NCBI GenBank assembly: GCA_011525915.1
Contig: WYBM01000081.1
Location: forward strand, 1 to 63,436
From: Ardenticatenaceae bacterium
GTDB taxonomy: Bacteria; Chloroflexota; Anaerolineae; Promineifilales; Promineifilaceae
Direction: 5' to 3'
Length of the DNA: 63,436 nucleotides
Of this stretch, positions 49,758 through 56,917 are shown one piece after another. The notes under the pieces are model-generated. The model was not told the origin of the DNA and made no database searches. It saw only the letters and a program-made list of their open reading frames with translations. Position numbers and translations under genes: made by a program. Positions within the stretch are counted from its first letter, which is position 1, and every line of letters begins with the position of its first letter.

Positions 49758-50081
49758 ATGGAACCAAATAAGATAGCTGATTTTCATTGGCAGCTTACAG
49801 AGTATTTGGGTAAAACGACAGTTGATGCCGCCGCCGCTGGCTTGCAGTTATTGGATTGGCTGGCGGCCATGGATGAAACAATTGTTTATACTGTAACCCA
49901 CGGCCGTATTCACCTCAAAAGTCCGCGCCCATTTTGCACACTTCATCCCCAGGCCACTCATATTGCCTGCCGGGTCCATGACAACGGCCGTGCCCAAACC
50001 CATAAATTAACAGGCCTGCAAGACATTAACGACGAGCTTCATCACCATATCTGGCAGGCATACCAGGGGGTAAAAGAATAA
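49758..50081 (+). CDS. Hypothetical protein, 107 aa
   Basis: Soluble, no signal peptide, no recognised domain. Composition is mixed with many His residues near the C-terminus (NDELHHHIWQAYQ). It reads as a real gene because two ACGGCCGT words are encoded in frame, as in neighbouring genes, and it is 2 bp from the following VOC-family gene, suggesting translational coupling. Confidence 0.6.
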   Translation: MEPNKIADFHWQLTEYLGKTTVDAAAAGLQLLDWLAAMDETIVYTVTHGRIHLKSPRPFCTLHPQATHIACRVHDNGRAQTHKLTGLQDINDELHHHIWQAYQGVKE

Positions 50082-50083
50082 TT

Positions 50084-50467
50084 ATGGCCACACCGGATTT
50101 AGTAGGGATCATGGTCCAAGATATGGCCGCTTCCCTTCGCTTTTATCGGCTGTTGGGGTTAACCATTCCGCCGGAAGCTGACGCTGAGTCTCATGTAGAA
50201 GTGACGCTGCCTGGCGGATTTCGCCTGGCCTGGGACACGGTAGAATTGATGAAAAGCATTCATGAGGGTTGGGTTGAACCTGCCGGGCATCGTATGGCGT
50301 TGGCCTTTAAGTGCCACGATGCAGCCGAGGTAGACGCTCTTTATCAACGCCTGGTCGCCGCCGGTTATCATGGCGCAAAGGCCCCGTGGGACGCATTTTG
50401 GGGACAGCGTTACGCGGTGGTTATGGATCCGGATGATAATCTGATCGATTTATTTGCCGGATTGTAA
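50084..50467 (+). CDS. VOC-family (glyoxalase/bleomycin-resistance-like) protein
   Basis: 127 aa, a single vicinal-oxygen-chelate domain with the usual beta-alpha-beta-beta-beta halves: LVGIMVQDMAASLRFYRLLGLTIP at the start and HDAAEVDALYQRLVAAGYHGAKAPWDAFWGQRYAVVMDPDDNLIDLFAGL at the end. The typical metal-binding His of the first strand is not evident, so it may be a non-metal member. Start ATG at 50084, 2 bp after the upstream stop. Followed 12 bp later by the DinB-ankyrin gene. Confidence 0.8.
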   Translation: MATPDLVGIMVQDMAASLRFYRLLGLTIPPEADAESHVEVTLPGGFRLAWDTVELMKSIHEGWVEPAGHRMALAFKCHDAAEVDALYQRLVAAGYHGAKAPWDAFWGQRYAVVMDPDDNLIDLFAGL

Positions 50468-50479
50468 GGAAGGGCGTCT

Positions 50480-51991
50480 ATGGATGAAATTTTATACACG
50501 GCCGTTTCCCAATTAGCGGGAGCGGCTTGTTCTCTTTCAGACGCTGACCTCAGCCAGCCTTATGCGTGGCGCAAACACGGCGAAGGTGTACGCCTGGCAT
50601 TGTTGGGGACGGCCCATGAACTGCGTGACCTGGCCATACAACTCTCACAGGAACGGGCCCAAACCGGCAAGCCGGTCACGGCCGTGCAGCGGGTATTGGC
50701 CCAAAACCATGCCGGCTTCCGTGATTTGCAGGCTGTCGTGCTGGGGGTTACGGCAGAAGAGTATGACCAAGAGCCAGGCCCGGGTGAGTGGTCACTGCGT
50801 GATGTGCTTGGCCACATCGTGGGCGCGGAACGCTGGTTTTGCAGTCTGGCCCACACCGGCCTGACATATAAACAAGATAACGAGACGCCGCCCCCTTTGC
50901 CAGATAATGCCCCTGACGCTCTGTTTGGCGCTTATGCGGCGTTCCATAACTTGAGGGAAAAAGGCTCATTGGCGGATATGATGGCCTATTTTAACCAGAT
51001 GCATTTTCGTTCCTGGGAACTGTTTGCCGCGATGACGGATGAAGAACTGGCGGCCCCCTCGCCGTTGTGGTGGGAGGAAGAAACGTATACCATTCAGTAT
51101 CGCCTACACCGTTTTGAAGCACACCTGCGCCAACATCTTATTCAGGCAGAAAAAACGTTAGATCAGATCGGCAAGCCACCTACCGAAGCCCACCGGCTGC
51201 TGCGGTTGGTATACAACGCGCTGGCAGAAGTAGAAGGGCTGACCATTGGCGCGCCGGATGTAGGCCTGGCGGGGCAGCAGGCCCTGGCAGAAGTTGTTCA
51301 AAACCGTGCATCCGAGATCACGGCCGTCACCCAACAGGCGCGGGCTTTGGAGACGGCCGTTAAATCAGGTGACCACGCAGCTGTGTCAGCCATCGTGTCG
51401 GCCCGGCCGCCGCTGGTTAATGCTGTTGACCAAAACCAACTGCCCCTTGTACTGACCGCCACCTATCACCATCAGCCAGAGATAACACGTTTGTTGGTGG
51501 CGGCGGGCGCCCATCTCTCTATTTTCAGCGCCGCGGCCGTTGGTGACCTGGAAAAGGTACAAGCCCACCTGCAAGCATGGGATGGCTGGCTCAATGAATA
51601 CCATGCGGATGGATTTACCCCACTGCAACTGGCCTGTTTTTTTGGCCAGCCAGAAGTGGCTCTGTGGCTCATTGAGCAGGGCGCTGACGTCAACGCCGTT
51701 GCTCGAAACCCCTCGAAGGTCACGGCCGTTCATGCCACAGCGGCCAATGGCAACCTGGCCATCTTGCGTGCGCTCTTGACCAAGGGGGCAGATGTCAACG
51801 CCCGGCAGCAAGGTGGCTTTACAGCGCTGCATGAAGCTGCCCGCGCCGACAATGTAGCCATGGTGCAGCTTTGCCTGGAATTTGGCGCGAACGGTACCAT
51901 CACCAGTGATGAAGGCCAAACACCATTAGTGCAGGCGCAAGCAGCCGGCAGCATGGCGGCCGTGCGCTGCCTTCAGGAGGTTCTTTCATAA
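50480..51991 (+). CDS. DinB-like domain fused to ankyrin repeats
   Basis: 503 aa. The first ~230 residues are a DinB-like helical bundle (QNHAGFRDLQAVVLGVTAEEYDQEPGPGEWSLRDVLGHIVGAERWF … FEAHLRQHLIQAEKTLDQIG) with metal-type His residues. From about 280 to the end there are six or so ankyrin repeats, e.g. DGFTPLQLACFFGQPEVALWLIEQGADVNAVARNPSKVTAVHATAANGNLAILRALLTKGADVNARQQGGFTALHEAARADNVAMVQLCLEFGANGTI. DinB proteins often act as metal-dependent thiol-transferases; the ankyrin part suggests partner binding. The combination is unusual. Confidence 0.85.
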   Translation: MDEILYTAVSQLAGAACSLSDADLSQPYAWRKHGEGVRLALLGTAHELRDLAIQLSQERAQTGKPVTAVQRVLAQNHAGFRDLQAVVLGVTAEEYDQEPGPGEWSLRDVLGHIVGAERWFCSLAHTGLTYKQDNETPPPLPDNAPDALFGAYAAFHNLREKGSLADMMAYFNQMHFRSWELFAAMTDEELAAPSPLWWEEETYTIQYRLHRFEAHLRQHLIQAEKTLDQIGKPPTEAHRLLRLVYNALAEVEGLTIGAPDVGLAGQQALAEVVQNRASEITAVTQQARALETAVKSGDHAAVSAIVSARPPLVNAVDQNQLPLVLTATYHHQPEITRLLVAAGAHLSIFSAAAVGDLEKVQAHLQAWDGWLNEYHADGFTPLQLACFFGQPEVALWLIEQGADVNAVARNPSKVTAVHATAANGNLAILRALLTKGADVNARQQGGFTALHEAARADNVAMVQLCLEFGANGTITSDEGQTPLVQAQAAGSMAAVRCLQEVLS

Positions 51992-52170
51992 TGTCCCCGA
52001 CACATGCCCTGACAAATGAAGCCTATACCTGGTTGTCATCCCTATGACCATTACCGTTTATAACATTTCGCCTGAAGGGCAAGGGGCAAAGGCGGTAGAA
52101 ACCATCTATACCTGCCAGCCATGATCCGGTAATTGCTCGTTTGCCCGGATGGATGCAGGAGCAAGACCAG

Positions 52171-52446
52171 ATGGCAAAAGTTAAATTTACCCGGCACCTC
52201 ATTCGTTTTTTCCCAACACTAGACAATCCAACGACGGTAAACGGCCGTACCGTGGCTGACCTCATCACCCGGCTAAACAGTGAATACCCCGGACTAGCTG
52301 ATTACATCGTGGATGATCGGGGCGTGTTACGTAAACATGTGAATGTCTTCTTAAATGGCGACCTCATTCATGATCGTCAGACTTTACAAGACCCCGTTGG
52401 TGAAGAGGATGATGTTTATATTTTTCAGGCACTTTCAGGTGGCTAA
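52171..52446 (+). CDS. MoaD/ThiS-family sulfur-carrier-like protein
   Basis: About 91 aa, ubiquitin-like beta-grasp. The family 'F[LF]..L..P..V.G.TV.DL...L....P' pattern is present (KFTRHLIRFFPTLDNPTTVNGRTVADLITRLNSEYPGLADYI). It ends in Gly-Gly (FQALSGG) as needed for C-terminal activation to a thiocarboxylate. VNVFLNGDLI and EEDDVYIF are standard. I start at the ATG at 52171 (GGAGCAAG upstream). It precedes the BNR-propeller gene by 53 bp. No moaE or thiF is nearby. Confidence 0.82.
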   Translation: MAKVKFTRHLIRFFPTLDNPTTVNGRTVADLITRLNSEYPGLADYIVDDRGVLRKHVNVFLNGDLIHDRQTLQDPVGEEDDVYIFQALSGG

Positions 52447-52499
52447 GGTAGTAACACCTGGCCTAAATTGATAGAAGCAAAAAGATTAAAGGAGGTATT

Positions 52500-53594
52500 A
52501 TGAGCAAGAATCGCATCATCTTAGGTACACGGAAGGGATTGTTGGTGTTAGATCGAAACGGCCGTGATTGGAAGGTTACGCATAGCCAATATCATGGCAT
52601 TCCTTTCTCCTATGCCATGGTGGACCACCGTACGGGTACGCTGTGGGCCTGCGCCGATCATGGTCACTGGGGACAAAAACTGTACCGTTCTGATGACGGT
52701 GGGGCCACCCTTGCTGAAGTGGAAGCGCCCAAGTACCCAGAAGGCGCAGTGTATTACGACATTTGGGCCGATGGTGCTGAAAAACCGGCGGCTGTCACTT
52801 ACCTGTGGACTATTATGCCTGGGGGTGATGATCAGCCGGGTACATTGTATGCTGGTACTGAGCCTGGCGGCATCTTTCGCAGCGATGATGATGGCCAGAC
52901 CTGGCATTTGTTAGAGGGGTTGTGGGAACATGCATCACGCCAGAAAAATTGGTTTGGTGGTGGGCGTGATCAGGCCGGTTCATGTTCCATTCTTATTGAC
53001 CCGCGCAACAGCAACTACCTCTTTGTGGGGGTCAGTGTGGGCGGGGTGTATGCATCGGTGGATGGGGGTGAAACATGGGAAGGGCGCAACAAGGGGCTGC
53101 GCGCCGACTTTCTGCCGGATCCTTATGCGGAGTATGGTCATGATCCCCACTGCATTGTAGCGGCTCCTGGGAATCCGGATGTGCTCTGGCAGCAAAATCA
53201 CTGCGGCGTTTTCCGCAGTGTAGATGCCGGACGCAGCTGGACGGATGTTTCTAGCGGACCAGTGAAATTTGGCTTCCCTATTGTGGTAGATGAGAACGAT
53301 CCGGATACGGCTTGGGTAGTACCCGGCATCAGTGATGAGATGCGTATGGCTGTGGATGGCGCTCTTTTTGTGGGTCGCACGGAAGATGGCGGTAAAACCT
53401 GGCAGCATTTACGAAGCGGTTTGCCACAAAGCAACTGTTATGACATCGTATTCCGTCACGCCCTTGATTTAGACGGCGAGCAGATGATTTTTGGCAGCAC
53501 CTGCGGCAACCTGTTTTACTCTGCTAACCGGGGTGATCAATGGGCGTGTGTGGGTAACTACTTGCCACCCATCTACTCTGCCCGTTTTGCCTGA
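52500..53594 (+). CDS. BNR/sialidase-like beta-propeller protein
   Basis: 364 aa. Repeated Asp-box words (S-x-D-x-G-x-[TS]-W) mark a sialidase/VPS10-like propeller: YRSDDGGATL, FRSDDDGQTWHL, YASVDGGETWEG, FRSVDAGRSWTD and GRTEDGGKTWQH. There is no signal peptide and the catalytic arginine triad of true sialidases is not apparent, so hydrolase activity should not be assumed. It starts after an almost ideal ribosome-binding site (AAAGGAGGT). The preceding MoaD/ThiS-like gene, a pairing I recall from actinobacterial genomes, suggests a shared pathway. Confidence 0.82.
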   Translation: MSKNRIILGTRKGLLVLDRNGRDWKVTHSQYHGIPFSYAMVDHRTGTLWACADHGHWGQKLYRSDDGGATLAEVEAPKYPEGAVYYDIWADGAEKPAAVTYLWTIMPGGDDQPGTLYAGTEPGGIFRSDDDGQTWHLLEGLWEHASRQKNWFGGGRDQAGSCSILIDPRNSNYLFVGVSVGGVYASVDGGETWEGRNKGLRADFLPDPYAEYGHDPHCIVAAPGNPDVLWQQNHCGVFRSVDAGRSWTDVSSGPVKFGFPIVVDENDPDTAWVVPGISDEMRMAVDGALFVGRTEDGGKTWQHLRSGLPQSNCYDIVFRHALDLDGEQMIFGSTCGNLFYSANRGDQWACVGNYLPPIYSARFA

Positions 53595-53671
53595 AACAGG
53601 CTGGTGTTTGGCATCTGCTTAAGTTGTTTGGCATTATCAAAGCCCCAATGTCATAGATGTATACACAATTT

Positions 53672-53715
53672 GCAAACCAGCGAGATAAGATTTATTGTCT
53701 TGCTGGTTTTGCTTT
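53672..53715 (+). terminator. Terminator after the BNR propeller gene
   Basis: GCAAACCAGC (53672-53681) pairs with GCTGGTTTTGC (53702-53712) with an interrupted upper stem (GAGATAA/TTGTCTT), followed by CTTTT. It lies 78 bp after the stop codon. The remainder of 53595-53803 shows nothing further. Confidence 0.65.
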
Positions 53716-53803
53716 TAAGGAAAGGTGGGGGATAGTCAAATGCATCTACATCCTGGCAAAATATTGGTATGATAGGACACGAATAGAACAGGACTTGTGA
53801 ATT

Positions 53804-55126
53804 ATGCATGATCGTCTTCTTGCTTTGTTAAAGTTACCCCCGTTTGCCAATGATGAAGATGCTCGCGTAGCCGGCATTTTAAACATCATTTTGTGTGTGC
53901 TTTTAGGTGCCAGTCTGTTGGGAGCGCCATTGGGATTGGTTTTTGGTTTTTACACCACGGCCGTAACTGTCAGTGGCATTATTGGGGTGATACTATTCGC
54001 TCTATGGTTAACACGCCGCGGGTATGTGAATGCAGCCGGTTTTTTTCTACTGTTGGTTTTGCTGGGTACGATGACATTTCTGGCTTACATCGGGAATGGT
54101 ATTCATGATCACGCCATGTTGGTGTTCCCGCTGATCATCATTATTGCCAGTCTGATCTTGCAACAACGATCCTTTGTGTTAGTGACACTCCTTTGTATTG
54201 TTGCAACGGTTGTTCTGTTTTGGGCTGAGTTAAATCACAGGGTTGTTAATCCTTTTGAAGAAGACGTTTCTCCGTTTGACTTTGTCATCATCACATTTAT
54301 TCTGGTGATCACGGCCGTCTTTACTCGTCTCGCGGCCAATAACCTGACAAACAGCCTGGCTGACGCCCGTGAAAAAGGACGTGCTCTGGCTGCGAGTATT
54401 CAGGAACTGGAACGCAGCAACCGGGAACTGCAGCAGTTTGCTTATGTATCATCCCATGATTTGCAAGAACCTTTGCGCAAGATTCAAACATTTAGTGACC
54501 GCTTTCAACACCGGTACGCGGATGTACTAGATGAACGAGGTCTGGATTATTTACAGCGCATGCAAGATGCCGCGGCGCGAATGCAAACCCTGATCCAAGA
54601 TTTGCTGGCATTTTCACGGGTGAATACCCAGGTGCATCTGTCGATGCGGGTAGACCTGAACAATGTCTTGGAAAAAGTCCTGGCTGACTTGGAAACACAT
54701 ATTGAAAAAACTCAGGCTCAGGTTGACCTGCAAAAGCTGCCTGTGATAGAGGGTGATCCTACTCAAATGCGCCAACTATTCCAGAATCTCATTAGCAATG
54801 CACTAAAGTTCCATCGCCCTGATGTGCCGCCAATCGTTAGAATTTGGTCTGAGCAGGCAGGGGATGACAGGGAAGAACAGGTGTTTTGCCAGATATCTGT
54901 GCAAGATAATGGTATCGGTTTTGAGGAAAAGTATAGTGAGCGCATCTTTGGTGTCTTTCAAAGATTGCACGGCCGTGATAATTATAACGGTACCGGTGTA
55001 GGGCTGGCCATTTGTCGGCGTATTGTCGAACGGCATGACGGCCGTATTACAGCCCATAGTGTGCCAGGCCAGGGCAGCACATTTATTGTTAAGCTCCCCA
55101 TCAAGCAGCCGGAAGATAAACAATAG
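53804..55126 (+). CDS. Orphan membrane histidine kinase (HisKA class)
   Basis: 440 aa. Five to six membrane helices (about residues 25-190) lead to a coiled-coil linker (ELERSNRELQQFAYVSSHDLQEPLRKI), where His in SSHDLQEPLRKI is the phosphoacceptor. HATPase_c has MRQLFQNLISNALKFHRP (N box), DNGIGFEEKYSERIFGVFQRLHGRDNYNGTGVGLAICRRIVERHDG (G1, F and G2 boxes). This class is bacteriophytochrome-like in its catalytic part. No response regulator is adjacent, so its partner is unknown. Confidence 0.9.
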   Translation: MHDRLLALLKLPPFANDEDARVAGILNIILCVLLGASLLGAPLGLVFGFYTTAVTVSGIIGVILFALWLTRRGYVNAAGFFLLLVLLGTMTFLAYIGNGIHDHAMLVFPLIIIIASLILQQRSFVLVTLLCIVATVVLFWAELNHRVVNPFEEDVSPFDFVIITFILVITAVFTRLAANNLTNSLADAREKGRALAASIQELERSNRELQQFAYVSSHDLQEPLRKIQTFSDRFQHRYADVLDERGLDYLQRMQDAAARMQTLIQDLLAFSRVNTQVHLSMRVDLNNVLEKVLADLETHIEKTQAQVDLQKLPVIEGDPTQMRQLFQNLISNALKFHRPDVPPIVRIWSEQAGDDREEQVFCQISVQDNGIGFEEKYSERIFGVFQRLHGRDNYNGTGVGLAICRRIVERHDGRITAHSVPGQGSTFIVKLPIKQPEDKQ

Positions 55127-55133
55127 CCTCGTG

Positions 55134-55640
55134 CTATTCTTCCAGGATCGCCCCCGTTAACTCTGGCGCCACCAGATCAGGCGGCCATTTTGTTTCCTCA
55201 TCATAACGAGCCTCTTTTAAATCAGCGCCTGTGAGCGTACACTTACTTAAGTCACAGCCACGCAGGTCAGCATAATGCAGTTTTGCTGAACTCAGGTTGC
55301 AATGATCCAGCTTGGCCCCGCGTAAATCTGCTTTGCCCATATATGAATCTGTCAGGTCGGCATTTTGCAGATTGGCCTCATTAAGCCGAACCAAAAACAT
55401 TTTTGCGCCCTTTAAGACAGCGTGTTTTAAGTTTGCTTGTTTTAGATTGGCTCTTTCTAACGAAGCGCCTTCCAGGTTCGCACGTTCCAGGTTTGCCTTT
55501 CTTAGATTGGCATTGTTCATTTTTGTGCCGGCCAGTGTCATGTTTGCCAGGTTTAACCCCCGCAAATCTTCGCCAACCAACGAAATGCGTTTGGAGCCAA
55601 CAACACTGGCGGTCTTTTCAATTTCTTCGCGTGTACGCAT
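55134..55640 (-). CDS. Pentapeptide-repeat protein
   Basis: 168 aa. The protein is almost entirely A(D/N)LxX pentapeptide repeats from about residue 25 to 145 (LRGLNLANMTLAGTKMNNANLRKANLERANLEGASLERANLKQANLKHAVLKGAKMFLVRLNEANLQNADL …), forming a right-handed quadrilateral beta-helix. About twenty-two repeats can be counted by eye, a number too imprecise to rely on. Some family members mimic DNA and bind gyrase, but most have no known function. Convergent with the orphan kinase. Confidence 0.88.
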   Translation of the reverse strand: MRTREEIEKTASVVGSKRISLVGEDLRGLNLANMTLAGTKMNNANLRKANLERANLEGASLERANLKQANLKHAVLKGAKMFLVRLNEANLQNADLTDSYMGKADLRGAKLDHCNLSSAKLHYADLRGCDLSKCTLTGADLKEARYDEETKWPPDLVAPELTGAILEE

Positions 55641-55762
55641 GCTTATTCTCCACCAGATAAACTAGAGGCTGCTGTGTTTTATCACGGATCAGAAGAATTA
55701 ACGAGGGGTACTAGAAATTGGTTTGTCATGCCTTCTGGCGCTTGATATAATCTGCCTGTCAC

Positions 55763-55835
55763 GCCAGCTTAGCTCAGTTGGTAGAGCGACGCACTCGTAA
55801 TGCGTAGGTCAAGGGTTCGACTCCCTTAGCTGGCT
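55763..55835 (+). tRNA. tRNA-Thr (anticodon CGT)
   Basis: 73 nt. The acceptor stem GCCAGCT/AGCTGGC pairs fully with discriminator T. D arm GCTC-AGTTGGTA-GAGC, anticodon stem ACGCA/TGCGT with loop CTCGTAA (anticodon CGT, decoding ACG), variable AGGTC, and T arm AAGGG-TTCGACT-CCCTT are all present. No CCA is encoded. It stands alone. Confidence 0.96.
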
Positions 55836-55909
55836 TATTTGGGAGGTCAGCAGCATGCTGGCCTTTTTCTTTATCAGGCCCTTCGCTTGTTTGAGCTGGA
55901 GGTAAAGAT

Positions 55910-56194
55910 ATGGACATGGGGCAGCAAATCATCTTACTGATTTTGGGTATTTTGATAGGCTTGTTTGCCGGTATTATCATTGGCATTTTTATCCAGCGAT
56001 ATCAATCCAGGCCACAACCGAAGCCCGCCTTAAAGGATGATCTAGACACACGTTATGGTACAGTTTCACCTGAAGAGATTCACACATTACCTCCTGAAGA
56101 ACAAGAAGGGCAAGCCCAGGTGTGTCCATTATGTGGGCATGTGAACTCGTCCAGCAATTTGTTTTGTTATGATTGTGGTGGCCGATTACACTAA
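55910..56194 (+). CDS. Membrane-anchored zinc-ribbon protein
   Basis: 94 aa. One membrane helix (about residues 5-30: IILLILGILIGLFAGIIIGIFI) is followed by a charged linker and a C-terminal zinc ribbon with two CxxC pairs (CPLCGHVNSSSNLFCYDCGGRL). It could tether a partner to the membrane; function unknown. Located between tRNA-Thr and the uridine kinase gene (22 bp apart). Confidence 0.75.
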   Translation: MDMGQQIILLILGILIGLFAGIIIGIFIQRYQSRPQPKPALKDDLDTRYGTVSPEEIHTLPPEEQEGQAQVCPLCGHVNSSSNLFCYDCGGRLH

Positions 56195-56215
56195 CCTGTT
56201 AAGGGTTTTACTAGC

Positions 56216-56848
56216 ATGAGTGCACGCAAGCCCATTGTATTTGGTGTGGCTGGGGGCACAGCATCGGGTAAAACAACGGTAGCGCGGGCCATTTTACAGG
56301 CTGTAGGCGCTGCCAGAATCGCTTACCTGCCTCATGACGCCTATTACAAGGATCGCCCTGATCTCTCATTTGTAGAGCGAGCGGCGCTTAATTACGACCA
56401 TCCAAATTCCCTGGAAACGAAGCTGTTGATCACCCATATCAAGATGTTGTTGTGTGGAGAAAGCGTGCCTGTACCGGTTTATGACTTTACACAGCACCGG
56501 CGTACAGTGGAGACCGTCTTGGTAGAACCGTGCCCCATTATTTTGGTGGATGGTATTTTGATTTTCACCAAGCGCAAATTGCGGGAGTTGATGGATATTA
56601 AGGTTTTTGTGGATACCGATGCAGATGTGCGTTTTATCCGCCGTATGGGGCGTGACATGGAAGAGCGTGGCCGGACATTGGAATCGGTGATCACCCAATA
56701 TTTAGAGACTGTGCGGCCCATGCATATTAAGTTTGTGGAGCCAAGCAAGCGGTTTGCCGATGTCATCATTCCTAACGGTGGGCTGAATGAGGTAGCGATG
56801 GCGATGGTGGTATCGCGCCTGGTAGCATTATTAGCAGAACGGCCGTGA
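56216..56848 (+). CDS. udk: Uridine kinase
   Basis: 210 aa, the usual length. ATP-binding P-loop GVAGGTASGKTTVARA is near residue 9. The uridine-binding and family motifs PHDAYYKD, NYDHPNSLETKLL, VPVYDFTQHRR, ILVDGILIFTKRKLRELMDIKVFVDTDADVRFIRRMGRDMEERGR and a C-terminal PSKRFADVIIPNGG are all standard. It phosphorylates uridine and cytidine with ATP or GTP in pyrimidine salvage. Confidence 0.94.
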   Translation: MSARKPIVFGVAGGTASGKTTVARAILQAVGAARIAYLPHDAYYKDRPDLSFVERAALNYDHPNSLETKLLITHIKMLLCGESVPVPVYDFTQHRRTVETVLVEPCPIILVDGILIFTKRKLRELMDIKVFVDTDADVRFIRRMGRDMEERGRTLESVITQYLETVRPMHIKFVEPSKRFADVIIPNGGLNEVAMAMVVSRLVALLAERP

Positions 56849-56917
56849 AGCCTATCAATTTCCTGTTGTGGGTTACAATGATCTACGGTATTTGTTCAAA
56901 TTCAGGATAACTGGCTT

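Noticed and set aside
50480..51991. Ankyrin part as a separate gene
   Set aside because: The frame is continuous with no internal ribosome-binding site or stop between the domains.
52500..53594. True sialidase
   Set aside because: Asp-box repeats alone mark the fold; the arginine triad and nucleophile Tyr are not apparent and there is no signal peptide.
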